From Boletus sp. NGJ (taxonomy: Eukaryota; Basidiomycota; Agaricomycetes; Boletales; Boletaceae), in the NCBI GenBank assembly GCA_019096195.1, contig JAGTXK010000050.1, forward strand, positions 496,001 to 560,000: 64,000 bases of DNA, written 5' to 3'. Shown here one piece after another: positions 34,165 through 46,438 of this stretch. Made by a program: the position numbers and the translations under genes. The notes below the pieces were generated by a model that saw nothing but the letters and a program-made list of their open reading frames with translations, did not search any database and was not told the origin of the DNA. Position 1 is the first letter of the stretch, and each line of letters opens with the position of its first letter.

Positions 34165-35141
34165 TGTTACAGTTACTGAAGGGGGTACATCTTTTCCCCT
34201 TCCCTCACCTCCTGTAGGACTATGGGATGATCTATTCTTCAACTCAGACCTGGGATTCCGCCGTGACACCGACTCAGGCATCATCCCATCCAGAACCTCC
34301 TTTCTAGGAAGTTACTTGTAACTCCCTTTTCAGGAAGCTACCCGTTTGGTATGGACACTACCTCCCTTATTTCATTTGATATATGCCTTCTTCCTTTTTG
34401 ATCCGATCATAGACATTGCCTCCCCAGCTGTGCTCTCTCGTACACAGCCCAGTATTCCCATTTCCCCATTCAGACTCATGCCTTGAACCTTTTATAGTAA
34501 TCTTTCATCTGTGACTTATGATTACTATATTTGTTACAAAGCCTGCCCTAGATGGGTAGAGCCTATAAATAGGGACGTGGGCCCTTCATGTAACTCTACC
34601 CTAGATCTACACTTCTTCCCATGTAATCTAACAGCTTCTCCCGCTACCGGTTCCACTTCACCTCAGAAGCCTTCTCCATGCTCTGGAGGTGATCGCCCTT
34701 GTGCTTGTGATCGCCCTTCTCATCACTATGCACTTGTGTGGCCTCATTGCCATTACCAGCTTCTAAAGCTTCAGCAACTCCAATGATCAACAGAGGTTGG
34801 TCCATTCGGTCAGGACTCCGCCACTGACCCCATAAGCCCGGGACTCCACCACCGGCACTAGGCCATGTAAGCCCAGAGAGCTAGTCTGTGGAAGGCACTA
34901 GTCTCTGGCCTCCACATCTGGTCTGCCTTTCCTTCTCAGAGGATCATGCCACCATTGGTAAATCCAAGACTCCACCATTGGTTGTAGAGGTAACAACAGG
35001 ACTCTACGTAAAGCTAGCAGCGGTCCCCAGTCAGAGGAATCATTGGGCCTCTGGAGGTATTTTCCCCTCAAGTCCTGCTAGTCCTATAATCAAACAGGCT
35101 TGATTATACGGGAACGTGTCACATTGTTACCCAGCATAACA
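34165..35141 (+). mobile_element. Solo LTR, Ty3/gypsy family G1, inside the palindrome array
   Basis: 977 bp with TGTTA...TAACA ends, opposite in orientation to the LTRs at 2073 and 37148. Flanks are GGTAA and GGTGA, a 5 bp target duplication with one mismatch, consistent with insertion into a ggtgatgtatcac monomer. No internal sequence is present. It contains ctataaataggg near 34565 as a possible TATA region. Confidence 0.88.
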
Positions 35142-35340
35142 GGTGATGTATCACTCAGATTGCATAGAAGGAAACCTCCTAGCCATGTGGTGATATATCA
35201 GTCACATCCTCGAGGAGAGCAGGGGGGATGAAGGGTTGATATATGATTAGGGCAGCTGGGCAGTGCTCATATATTACTGATATATCAATCATGGGGTGTT
35301 GGGGAGCAATCTGTTGTTGGGGAGGCTAGTAATATACCAC

Positions 35341-35800
35341 TACATTTGTGGTAGCACCATAGTATTATATATCACATTCCCTGCCACTGGTGGGATAGGT
35401 GGAAAGAGGAGGAAGAGCTGCTGATGGCAGAGTTTGAATGGACCATCAATTACTTTGATCACAAATCTCAGTGATGGGAAAAGCAGGCAGCCCACAGTCA
35501 GGAAAATGATGACCAAGGAAAAACATGCTATGCCACCCACCAGCAGGCCATCTATGCATGGCTTTGGGAGCAGTGTCATGCAGATTGGGAAACCTGCTGA
35601 GCATTATGATGTGTAGAGATGTTTGATAGTAGCTCCATTGCTTAAGCCAATGTCATGTCATGACAAATATACACAGCCTGTCCAAAAGTGTCCACCATTC
35701 CATTGTTGGTGAATCCAGGTTATTCCGGACTCTATGTGGGCTGCATACAAATAGCAACATACCTCCATACACACTGAGATTCATTATTACCCCCCTTCCT
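35341..35800. other. Unassigned sequence next to the palindrome array
   Basis: A short hydrophobic minus-strand ORF (35579-35340, with LLVGGIACFSLVIIFLTVGC) is open here and could encode a membrane segment, but nothing supports it as a gene. The rest may be the 5' region of the hypothetical gene that follows. Confidence 0.25.
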
Positions 35801-35811
35801 CAATCCTCTGC

Positions 35812-36570
35812 CATGGAGACATTTCCCAACAATATACCCATCACCTCCCTCCACATAATGCTTTGGTATCAGAAGTGCTGGATTGAAGTGGCTGTGGCAT
35901 ATCTTGCCCAACTTCCAGCAGAAAAATGGCCGGCAACTTGGTATGATAACTTGTCCATGGAGTCAGTATGTTTCCCATCTTACACATGATAAATGGGCGT
36001 TCTGATCACATCACATTGCAGAATACTTTAAGCTTTTTCTTAGCCCTGTATGCACCCGTGAAAACAGTGCCCCCACTGACCCTGTCCTGCGCCCGAATCA
36101 TGAAAGTTGGGGCCAGCCTAGAAAATCTGAAATCAGACATTATCTGCAGAATTCAAGATATACACATCGATGGCATTACTCAAACCCCAGAGCTTCTGCT
36201 GAACTGGCAGCCAACCATGGGTATGCCCACCTATGGATTCTGGCATCCATGGTGGGTGGATGACATACCCTCATATCATAAGGAGGCCTTGTGATTTTTT
36301 CTCTCTGAGTCATATGAGAGGGTGGATGCCTTCTTCCAGGTAAGTACATCAATGATACCATTGTCCTTGGCTCACATGTCACAAGGATTGTTGGCTGACA
36401 GATGAATCTCCATTGCACAAGGCCTACAATGCTTAGCTGGACACACTGAAGGCCAGTATTTTGGCTGAACTTCAGCAAAACATTATTGAGCTGGAGCAGA
36501 CTGAGGCTGCTATGATAGAGTCCTGGGTGGATATGGTTTGGCTGTGGAAATTATGTTGGAAGTGTAGGTA
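35812..36570 (+). pseudogene. Hypothetical multi-exon gene, W-rich with coiled-coil C-terminus
   Basis: Exon 1 from ATG 35812 (ETFPNNIPITSLHIMLWYQK, ATWYDNLSMES) ends at a GTATGT donor at 35968. The intron ends with ATTGCAG near 36022. Exon 2 reads NTLSFFLALYAPVKTVPPL, CARIMKVGASLENLK and FWHPWWVDDIPSYHKEAL, then a TGA at 36292, then FFLSESYERVDAFFQ up to a GTAAGT donor near 36340. A third exon near 36395-36570 gives LTDESPLHKAYNA, a TAG, then a helical stretch ILAELQQNIIELEQTEAAM and VDMVWLWKLCW. The clear introns argue for a former gene; two stops say it is decayed. Family not recognised. It converges on the TET/JBP-like remnant. Confidence 0.45.
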
Positions 36571-36659
36571 ACATGTGCTTGGCTGGTTATCAAAGGAAAC
36601 ATATTACTATTTAAATATTTACCCTTTGCAACCAAATCTTTAAAGCCTATTTGCCATTC

Positions 36660-37147
36660 ATTATCCTCCCCATGTTGAATATTGCATGTAATTACAGCAG
36701 GAAACATCCACATATTCATGAACATTGTCTCATATGTAATAAGAGAGTACCACCTGTTCCCCCTCTGCCTGACCAACCCAATGTTCTAACATTTGCCCTG
36801 AGAGTGCAATCACCATGCCTGGATCATACCAAACCTGATGCATGATGGTCGGAATCATGAAATCAAATCCAGTGTAGCTGCTGACTGAGACAAGAAGGTC
36901 CAATCACTGAGGTCTACTGGTTATGTCAATGTGAAATAGACTAGCTCGGTTTGCCATGATGGACATGACACTATAAACAGATGACTACAAAGGGAATACC
37001 TCTCTCAAGTCAGGGTCATTCTGCACAACTGCCCACTTGCCCAGTCTAACCATTGCCTCCAGACCCATCTCATACATTTTGGGATGCATGATGGCAACCG
37101 ATGCTGCTAGGAGGGCAGCATGTTCTTGCATGGCAACTAACCACTTC
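36660..37147 (-). pseudogene. TET/JBP-like 2OG-Fe(II) dioxygenase, catalytic part
   Basis: TET/JBP enzymes oxidise 5-methylcytosine or thymine in DNA using iron and 2-oxoglutarate; mushrooms have an expanded family. The minus strand next to the inserted element reads ALLAASVAIMHPKMYEMGLE, VVQNDPDLRE, then SVYSVMSIMANRASLFHID. It continues with LDLLVSVSSYTGFDFMIP, VWYDPGMVIALSGQMLEHW and VVLSYY. The iron ligands fit FHID (H-x-D codons at 36925-36933) and the His of LEHW (36781-36783). Where family members usually have a 2OG-binding Arg shortly after that His (GDR-type), this copy has EGEQ. Stops occur at 36985-36987 (TAG for an expected Trp), 36904-36906 (TGA for Trp) and after SYYI. It continues beyond a 10 kb chromovirus at 47325. 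Inactive. Family call is from motif memory. Confidence 0.72.
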
Positions 37148-38607
37148 TGTTACGCTGTGTAACAAGTGACATGTTCCCAAGTAATCAACCCTGTGTGATT
37201 ACTGGACTAGCCAGACTTGAGGGGAAAATACCTCCTGAGGCCCAATGGTTCATCGAACTGGGGACTGATGGCTAGTGTTAAGAACGGACAACTCTAATGA
37301 AACTCCGAAGAATTGGAGTTACTTGAGGGTGTTGGGACTTGACTTCACCTTATGTGGTGCACCCTTGCTTGAGTCTGATGTCCCAGATTTCGAAGATGTA
37401 GGAGGATCAGAGGTTTGGACTTGACGTAGTCAAACACCAAGTCGAGCAGAGGGTTGGAGTGAGTTGTTGAGACTTGGACGGGAGACAGGAGGAGTGTTCA
37501 GAGTTGAGTATCGAACTGACTTTACAGGAGTAGTACCGAGGGTTTATATATGATCGAAACAAAGATATTAGTAACAGAGTTCGTAAGGTGTAATGAGTAA
37601 TGGGACAGAGATGGGACCTCGCCGGAGCAGTGCTCCTAAGCGAGACAGACACTGGGTCAGAGACAACTATAAGGCGGGACTAGGATGGATGAAAAAGCAT
37701 AGGTTATGTACGAAAGGAGAAGTATGAATACTATAGTGAGGGTGTTACAAGTCTAAGGGTATGAGAACGTGCTCCAAGGGAGAACGCACTGGAGTTATGG
37801 ACAGAGTGCCGGAGTTGGACTTGTTGAATTACATGGGATATGACAGCTAGCTTTAATGTAGAGCCTCCCTTGGGGTTGGAGCTGCTACTCTATGACCGAT
37901 GTTGGAGTCTTGGACTTTGAGGATGGTGGTGCGATCCAAAGGAAGGGCAGACCTATCCTATACGGGGGTCAGTGGCAGAGTCCTGACCAATACAGGTATC
38001 AGTGGTGGAGTCCTGGGCTTACACAGGCCAACCTCTATTGGCATTGGAGTTGCTGCTAGCAACACGAGCAGATGGCAACAAGGCCACACAAGTGCGAAGT
38101 GATGAGGAAGACAATCACAAGCACTATGGTGATCACCTCCAGAGCGGGAGCAGGCTTTTGAGGTGAAGTGGAACCAAGAGCTAGGAGAGCTGGTAGATTA
38201 CACGGGAAGTTGTGTAGATCTAGGTTGGGATTTGCATGAAGGGTGGACGCCCATATAAATAGGCCTTCCCTATTCAGGGCAGGCTTCATATTGTATATGG
38301 TAATTGTAAGTATTATCATAGCGGATCATGTCATGAATCAAATGAGGAAGGTGGAATACTGAGCTATGCACAAGAGAGCATAGTCAAGGAGGCAATGTCT
38401 ATGATCGTATCAGAGGTGAAATAGAGAGGGCTGTGTTACAGTCATAGCAGTGCATCACTCAAAAAGGGAGTTCCAGATAAGGTGATGCTTGTGTGGGTGT
38501 TGCAGGGGAATCCCAGATAGTTGGAGGCATCAAAGAACAGGTTGTCCCAGAGTCCAGGAGGAGGAGAAGGGAGAGAAAAAGATGTACCCCCTTCTGTAAC
38601 CATAACA
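37148..38607 (-). repeat. 3' LTR of chromovirus G1 (contains a nested solo LTR)
   Basis: TGTTACGCTG...ACCATAACA ends on the plus strand. Removing the nested 570 bp solo LTR and its 5 bp duplication leaves 885 bp, matching the 886 bp LTR at 46439-47324. Confidence 0.93.
37276..37845 (-). mobile_element. Solo LTR of family G2 nested in the G1 3' LTR
   Basis: 570 bp, begins TGTTAAGAACGGACAACTC and ends GGGATATGACA. The flanking target duplication GCTAG is exact (37271-37275 and 37846-37850). It shows that family G2 was active after this G1 copy inserted. Confidence 0.95.
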
Positions 38608-38609
38608 TT

Positions 38610-39690
38610 ACCCTCCTCATAGTCTTGAAGTTCCATCTCAAGAACTTCTGTCCCCCTCGTTCTCCTCATAGCTGGTAATGTCCCAGAAGTTGTCAAAGAC
38701 TCCCTGGCTAGGACAGGTCTGGTAACCATATCCTCTTCTGCCATAGTAGGTGCAAGCTCTTCGTGGGCAAGCATACTGTGGATGGTTGGGGGCAACCACC
38801 TGATAGTAGGGGCACCGGTAGTAGGGGCAGGTGGGCTGAAGGTGACCTTGATGCCTGCATTTGAAACAGCAGAGGCTGGAGATGGGAGTTCGATGGTGAT
38901 TAGCTGATCAGGCACTGGGCAAGGGATGGGGATGACTAGCCATTGAGTTGGAATGGAGGAAGGAGGAGGGCTTCTCATTGTAGTGTCCCCCAGCGTGTTG
39001 AGAAAACCTTAGTTGTTGGGGCAAGAGAGGAGGCCGGCTGAGAATACCATGGCTTCTTGCTGACGGAGGGTCCTGATCTGATGGGAAAGGGGTGGGGGAG
39101 GAATTAGGAGGACTGGTACTGCAGTGGTTCCTTAGAAGGAGGGGTTGGAGGTTGTGGAGGAAGGGAAGGTAACAATGGTGTCATCAGGGGACTGGGCTCT
39201 CCGTGTCGCTGAAGAGTTTCTATCAACTCCATTAACACCTCTGATTCTGTTGACATTCTCCAGGGGTCACTCTGCAATAGAAGGGACTTGTCGAGATGGA
39301 ACAGGGTAGGAGGGCATGGTGGTTGACAAGGGGGCAAAGAAAAGGCGACTTTCCTCTTCTGAGAGGGAAAGGAAGGTGGCGTGGAGGAGGAAATCACAGG
39401 TGTTGATGGGCAGAAGGATGAGGGAGTAGTTGAATCCTTCGATGAAAAGGAGGTTGAGAATAAGTTCACAAATTTTGATGACACTTTCCATTGCCCTTTC
39501 TTCTTCAGCAGTCTGCTGGGCATTGAAGACATGGGAACTTGTTGAGCTCTGGTGGCCCCAGCGAGAATGGATCAAAGTGAGGAATAGGATCCGTAAAGAG
39601 TGACGAGTTGGACAAGAGAGTCATCGCAAGAGAAGAAGGGGATGGATTGGAGGGTTGTGATTGTGATGGGGTCATCGAGAATGGATGCAT
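38610..39690 (-). other. Extra 3' coding region of chromovirus G1 with CCHC knuckle
   Basis: Between the chromodomain and the 3' LTR lies about 1.1 kb of coding-like sequence, unusual for chromoviruses, which normally end shortly after the chromodomain. It is Ser/Pro/Thr-rich (for example STTPSSFCPSTPVISSSTPP). It contains a perfect C-X2-C-X4-H-X4-C knuckle at 38827-38868 (CFKCRHQGHLQPTC) followed by more Cys/His residues. This suggests an additional nucleic-acid-binding product or a captured host segment. The region is decayed along with the element. Confidence 0.55.
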
Positions 39691-40987
39691 AGAGATTTCG
39701 ACGGTGGATGGGGGATAGATGGTTTAGGCATACAGAGAGGGGGGCAATGGCCATCTACCAATTATGGTGGTAGGGGCAGTAGTCAATGCAGCAGAAGCAG
39801 GAATGTGAGCTGGTGTGTTTGGGAATGTCAAGGTTAGGGTATTGTCATTGAAGGCAGGCTTGGGTGAGGGCAGCAGATACACGGGCTAAAAGTATGAATA
39901 GTGAGGTGTTGTCTTGGGGCATGGATTCTCGTTTAGAGTTTGAGTTGGGTTTTATACTCTGAGAGTATCTTCTTGGCATTTCCCAAGTTGGCCTCTGGTT
40001 CCCAAGTTCGTTCTGCTGTGGAATACCCTTTTCAGTGGGTTAGATACTGCCTTCTTCCTGGTTTTCCCCGATGGTTTATAATGCTGTCCACTTCGTACTC
40101 CTCTTCTGTTCCAACAAGTTCTGGTGGTGGTTGAGTGAAATTGGGACCATGTTCCATAGTTTCCCGATATGGGGAAAGTAGAGATGCATGGAACACATTG
40201 TGGATCTTCTACTGCTTCAGCAACTTGAGTTGGAACACCACGGAGGATACCACTTGAGTAATTTCAAATGGTCCAGTGCATCTCAGGGATAGCTTTCAGG
40301 ATGGAACTTGGAGTTTCAGGTTCTTGATGTCCAGCCATACCTTATCTCTGAGTTTCCATGGTTTGAAGCAAGAGTGAACCCTCTCCTTCATTTGTATCTG
40401 TGCCAGTTTGTGTGCCGCTTCTGCTTCCTTTCTTGCTTCCTCCAGGAAAGAGAGTCTTCCCTCTAGGGTTGGTAGAAAGGTTTTTCCAATAGAAGGATAC
40501 GCTCTTGGTTCATATCCAAGAATCAAGGAGAAGGGCAATTTTCTGGTGACCAAGTGGGTTGCAGAGTTATGAGCAAGCTCCATCATGGGTAGTAATTCCA
40601 ACCACCTCTGTGGTTCACCGTCAGAGAATATCCATAGGTAGGTTTCTAGTTCCTGGTTATATTGTTCTATTTCACTATCTGTCTGTGGGTGGTAGGCTGT
40701 GGAGAGGGCAATGTCATCGTTCAAGAGTCTAGCAAGCTCTTGAATGAATATGGATGTGAACTGTGGACCACAATCTGAAACCAGTTTGTTGTGTAAACCA
40801 TACCATAGGAAGACTTTTTCGAAGAAAAGATGGGCTATACCAGCCACATCTACCGTTTTCATGTAAGGGGTGAGAATTACCCCCTTACTAAGCCCATGGT
40901 CGACCACAACCATGACTGAATTGAAGCCCTCCATCGGGGGCAGGTCGGTGATTAAATCCACTGATAGATGCTGGAATGGGCGGCATC

Positions 40988-41469
40988 TGTAATAATATAG
41001 GAAATTTTCAAACTTTTCAAACATTCAACTACATTTCATTTTCTTCAACCTTTTTCTTCGAAAGTCACATGACTGTGCACGTGACTGTGGAAACACATCA
41101 CATGATAGGTCTAGAACTTATGACATCATATAACATCATACCTCATGTGATCCACGCCTTATTAATTTCCGCTCTTCTCACACAGCCATATTAATCTCCG
41201 TCTTACCATACCTAGTAATTTATCACATGCACTGCTTGGTCCGTGCGCATTCTCTCCATGTATATAAACTAGTACTTTGACGACTGGTATCCCCAGTCTA
41301 ATCCATTTGTCTCTTTCTCCCATAACCTATTAGCTTCGGCCATCGGTCATCATAGGGTTAGGAATAGTCAGGCCTAAGACTCCCCACCTGATTTGCTCAG
41401 CCAGGACATGTGTAGCCTGCAAAGCACGTTTGAGCCTTGTGGTTTGTTTTCCGAAAGGGATTCATAACA
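40988..41469 (+). mobile_element. Solo LTR, third family, nested in the G1 integrase region
   Basis: 482 bp, begins TGTAATAATATAGG and ends ATTCATAACA, with exact target duplication GCATC (40983-40987 and 41470-41474). A good TATA box (tatataaac, near 41270) points to plus orientation. Sequence upstream of it contains cacgtgac and repeated cacatga motifs. No full-length partner is in this window, so the superfamily is unknown. Confidence 0.92.
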
Positions 41470-44299
41470 GCATCCATCGAAGGCTAAGGAAGTGACCGGG
41501 GGAACCATGGGGTGTGTTTGGACCTTGTTACTTTGACAGGTTGCACAACCGGCAACATATCTGCAGATGAATGTGGTGAGTCCAGGCCACCAGTAGTCTT
41601 TAGCCAGGAGGGCAGTGGTTCAAAGGTGTCCTCCATGTCCTCTCTCGAAGGAGGAATGGATGGAGGATACTAGCTCTGCTGGGCTGGGCCTGGAATATAC
41701 ATTCAGTTTTTGAAGTGCAGGTTGCCATTGTCAAAGGTCCAATCTTCCAACTTTGACTGGGTGAAGAGGGGTTCTCCTTGTCCCATGCTTTGTAGGGCAG
41801 AGAGTATCAGGGGATCATCTTGGGATAATCCCTTGATTTTCTCAGCTAGCGCCAGGTCAATCATCCATACTTGAAAATTGAATGCTTCAGATGGGAAGGA
41901 GTTGAACGTCTTTCGTTGTCCTTGGAAGTGTCTACTTCATGTGCGACAACGAGACAGGGCGTCGGCAGGGGCCATTTTTGTTCCAGGTAAATGCTCAGTA
42001 GATCATATCATAGTTCTGGAAGGAACAAAAGCCAACGTGCTTGTCGTCGGGATAGTTGTCAGGGGTTCCTTGAAGAATATTAAGTTCTTGTGATCAGTCA
42101 ACACCATCACAGGGTGGGGGGATTCGAGGAGGTATTGCCACCATTCCTTTCAATCCATGTATGACAGCCAATAGTTCCCTGTCATAGATGTCATAATTTC
42201 TCTCAGCCGGAGAGAAAGTCTGGGAGAGGTAACCACATGGTTGCATGTCTCCATTGTCATTGTTCTGCATGAGTACCACTCCTGACGCAGTGAGGGAAGC
42301 GTCCATCATGAGGGTGAAGGGTTTCGAGGTATCAGGGAAGGCGAGGACGGGTTTCTTCATGAATGAAGCCTGAAGGGCTCTGAACGACTTTTCTTGAAGG
42401 GCTCCCCATGACCAGGACGTCGTCTGCTTTGTAAGGTCCAGCAGTGGACATGCGATGTCAGAGAAAGAGGGGATGAACTTCCTGTAAAAGTTGCAGAACC
42501 CGATAAAGGACCGGACGTCCTTTACATTCACCAGGGGTTTCCATTGTTTGATGGCATTGAGCTTGACCGGGTCCATCTGGATGCACAGTCCTTCCCTATG
42601 ATCATTCCGAGATACTCAACTTCTTTGGCTGAGAAGCTGCACTTCTCCAGTTTGAGGTACATTTCATGCTGTTGGAAGCGTTCTAGGACCTTCCGTGTCC
42701 TCTCGTCATGAGTTATCTGATCTGAAGAGTGTATCAACAGATCATCCATATAGATTACCAACCATCCCTCCGCAATATATTCTCTGAAGAGATCATCCAT
42801 GAAGGCCTGGAACATTGCTGGGAGAATTGCACATCCCAAAGAACATCACGTTTGGTTCGAACAGCCCGAATGGGGTGAGGAAAGCCGCCTTCCACCGATC
42901 TTCAGGTTTGATCAAGACATTATTGTAGCCCCATCGTACATCGAACTTGGTGAAGATCGACGATCCCTTTAATTTGTCCAGAAGATCGGAAAATAAGGGG
43001 AGGGGGTAGGCATTCTTGATCGTGTGGCTGTTGAGGTATTGGTAGTCTTGGCAGGGGTGGAGCTTTCCATCCTTCTTCTGTATGAAGAAGAAAGGGGCAG
43101 CCTGGGAAGATTTTGATGGAGATATCTTCCCAGTTTTGAGGTGTTCGTTGATGAATTCTTTGCACACTTGTTGTTCCAGTGGGTTTAAGGGGTACGCCTT
43201 GGCTCGTTTCAGGGATAAACAAGCCCTTTAACTTGATGGCGTGGTCGTAAAGCTCAGGAGGGAGGTAACTTGGTAAAAGTCTTCTCCTTGTAAAGACATC
43301 CGCATATTCTTTGAACGCATCTGGCAATGCGATCTTGGCCTTCGGCGCCTGTTGGGCGATCTCGGTAGACAGAGTGGTCCTCTTGATGACAAACTCTGGT
43401 ACATCTCCCATGCGCATTGAAAAACTTGGCCCGTTGTAAGGGCGTCCAATGACAAAAGGTTTCGTAGAGTCTGTCCTCCACATACTCCTTTTTGTCATGC
43501 TCCAGATACCATAGCTGGTATCGCTGTTCCAGTGTTCCCGGTGGGTCCCCTTGGGTCCATTGGTAGGAAGACGGCACTATTGTTACCCGTCCTTCCATCC
43601 AGTTGATATCAGGGTTCACTGCCCTGAGCCATGGAAGTCCTAAAATGACTTCATCCTTGCCGCAATTGAGGACATAGAGATCCTGCACTGTTCTCATATG
43701 CCTCCATAGTCCAACACGATGTTGGTCTTCTCCTTGATGGTCCCTGACTGGTTTTGGGTTCCATCGACGTTCCAAGCTCGGACCGGGCTGTCCAGCTTCC
43801 ATGTGGGTAGTCTCATCTTCTCCACCGCTTGTCTTGAAATGAAGCATCCTGTTGCTCCACTGTCGATTAGGGCTCTTGTTCCAATGATTTTGCCATCCTG
43901 CTTCCAGATTGAGAGAGGAATGCAAATAGAATTACTCTTCGATCCAGAAATAAATACAGGTGCAATCGTGTAGGAAGAGGGTGACGTTGGTACACCTCTT
44001 CCACCTAAAAAGACGTTTCATCTTCAGGGGAAATGGTGGAGATTTGCGTAGCGGGTGCTAAGGGCAAGAGAATCAACGTTCTCTTTCCATTCTATTGCAG
44101 CAGCTTCCTCTGCTCGTTCTAGAGCGACGCCTTGCTCGTCAAGCCTCATGTCAAAGGCTGTCTGGAGCGTCCTGAGAACTTTGTCTCATCCATTGTTTCT
44201 GGAGATCTCTGTGAGATATTTGTCGAGGGGGGATCTTGTGGCATTTCCCTGGTGACAACAACCCAGGTGTGCATTTCTTGGGGTTTTCTATATTCCTCT

Positions 44300-45224
44300 T
44301 GCTATGGTTACAGAAGGGGGTATATTTTTTTCTCTCCCTTCTCCTCCTCCCGGACTATGGGATGACCTCTTTCTCAACTCTGACCAGGGATTCCCCTGCA
44401 ACACTGACACAAGTATTGCCTTATCCAGAACTTCCTTTCTAGGTGATACATCACTATGGCTGTAACACAGCCTGTTCCATTTCCTTTTACATGCATTTCA
44501 TCTTTTGATCAGATCATAAACATTGCCTCCTTGGCTGTGTTCTCTCACACACAGCCTAGTATTCCATCTTCTCCATTTGACTGATGATATGATCCATTAT
44601 GGTAATATTCCAGTATTACCATATATGATATGAAGCCTGTGCTGAATAGGGAAGGCCTATTTATATGGGCGTCTGCCCTTCATGTAAATTCCAACCTAGA
44701 TCTACACAACTTTCTGTGTAATCTACCAGCTCTCCCAGGTTTCAGTTCCACTTCACCTCAGAAGCCTGCTCCCACTCTGGAGGTGATCACCATAGTGCTT
44801 GTGATTGTCTTCCTCATCACTTCGCACTTGTGTGGCCTCATTGCCGTTCACTTGTGTTGCTAGCCAGCAACTCCAACACCAACAGAGGTTGGCCTGTGTA
44901 AGCCCAGGACTCCACCACTGGCAGCACAGTAAATCCAGGACTTCACCACTGGTACCGTATTGGTCAGGACTCCGCCACTGACCCCCGTATAGGATTGGTC
45001 TGCCCTTCCATCAGATCACGCCACCATCCTCAAAGTCTGAGACTCTGCCATCAGTCGTAGAGTAGGCTCCAACCCCAAGGGAGGCTCTACATGAAAGCTA
45101 GCCATCAGTCCCCAGTCTGAGGAACACTGGGCCTCAGGAGGTATTTTCCCCTCAAGTTCAGCTAGTCCTGTAATCACATAGAGTTGATTATGTGGGAACA
45201 TGTCACTTGTTACATGGTGTAACA
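44300..45224 (+). mobile_element. Solo LTR of family G1 nested in a G1 element
   Basis: 925 bp, opposite in orientation to its host element, with exact target duplication CCTCT (44295-44299 and 45225-45229). It lies between the Gag knuckle region and the protease region of the larger G1 copy, so family G1 jumped into itself. Confidence 0.94.
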
Positions 45225-46438
45225 CCTCTCTCCTGATCAGCCTATATCCTGGGTGTTTCCTGGTACTGCACCCAATCTTGTTGCAGATGAAGCATCTATG
45301 CTCTCTCATTTGCTTGGCATGTTTAATAGGAGATAAGATTATCCGGTCCATGTCCATCACGTTGGGATCATGGTGGTTTCCTTTTCCTCTTCCAAAGGAC
45401 ATGAAGGGTCCTTTCTATATTCCTTCAATCTGTTGCCATGCCTCATGGATGTTGGCAGCTACTTCATAGACCTCTTCCATTTTCTTGGCTTTCTGGAAGG
45501 TCTCGCTGTTGACTAGTTGCCAGGCAAGGTTTGGATCTATCTCCCTGAGGAAGAATTCCAGGATAGAATGGAATTCTTGTAGCTCAAAGCGAACTACCAG
45601 CAATGAGAACTGGGAAATGAATTTGTCGAATCCCTTTGGATCCTGTTTATCTTGTCAGAGGGATCTGAGTTCTGCCATAGCCAGATTACTGGTGTTGTGG
45701 GGGGTGAAGGTGAGGGCAAAGGCTTTCTTGATTTCATTATAGGTCTTGTCTGCCTGTGGCACAGTGTCATTGAGCAGCCTGGTCAGCTAGGCTTCTGCAA
45801 ACACTTTTCCTCTTTCCTTAGACATCCTATTCAATAGGATAAGCCTCTTGACTTCCTCTGTGAACTTCTCTGCTCCTCCTAGATGGAAGTATCCTTCCAT
45901 AGCCATTAGCCATCTCTTGGCATTGTTGGTCTTGCCAGAGAACTCCTCAGACAAGGCAGCTTTAATTTCAACCATCTCTTCTTCAATGTCTGAGTCTTCA
46001 TTTGTCTGGAGATCTCCTAGATAGGGGTTTGGACTAGATGCTCTGCTTCGATTGAGGAGGGAGTTGGGGAAATCTACTCTGATGGGAACCGGTTGGAACG
46101 TGGGTAGAGGGGTAGGATCTGCCGATGGGGTCACAGTTTGAAAGCAGAGACCACCTGGAAAATCTGGTCATCTGGGTGGATCTGTAAATGTGTGGGAAGG
46201 AGGGTCATTGTAATGTAATGATGACCCTGGGATCCTTCTTCCTGAAGACCCTTCAGAGATTGAAGTAGAAGCCCATGTTGGTATGGCTTCTTCTTCTCAA
46301 TCTTCTCCAAGGAGCTGGGTGAGGTTGATTCTGCGCAGTGCGTAGAGCAAGGGCCTATCCTCTGATAGGTGGTTCTATTCCCTTGAATAGAGGTGGGAGT
46401 TGCTGGACTAGATAGTCCCACAGCAATTTTAGATCTTT

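Larger units (their letters stand above)
31470..35340 (-). repeat. Palindrome array, GTGATATATCAC core, copy 2, split by two insertions
   Basis: Reverse-complement, collinear copy of the 15.9-17.0 kb array: monomers occur in the same order with the same spacers, for example the terminal agctacagatgtatcac motif at about 31472-31490. It is interrupted by a Tc1-like transposon (31558-33157) and by a solo LTR (34165-35141). Array sequence is visible at 31470-31557, 33158-34164 and 35142-35290. Because order is conserved, the whole block was copied as a unit rather than expanded independently. Confidence 0.9.

Noticed and set aside
35340-35579. Short hydrophobic minus-strand ORF as a membrane-protein gene
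   Set aside because: 79 codons, no homolog recognised, no promoter or exon partner, next to repetitive DNA.
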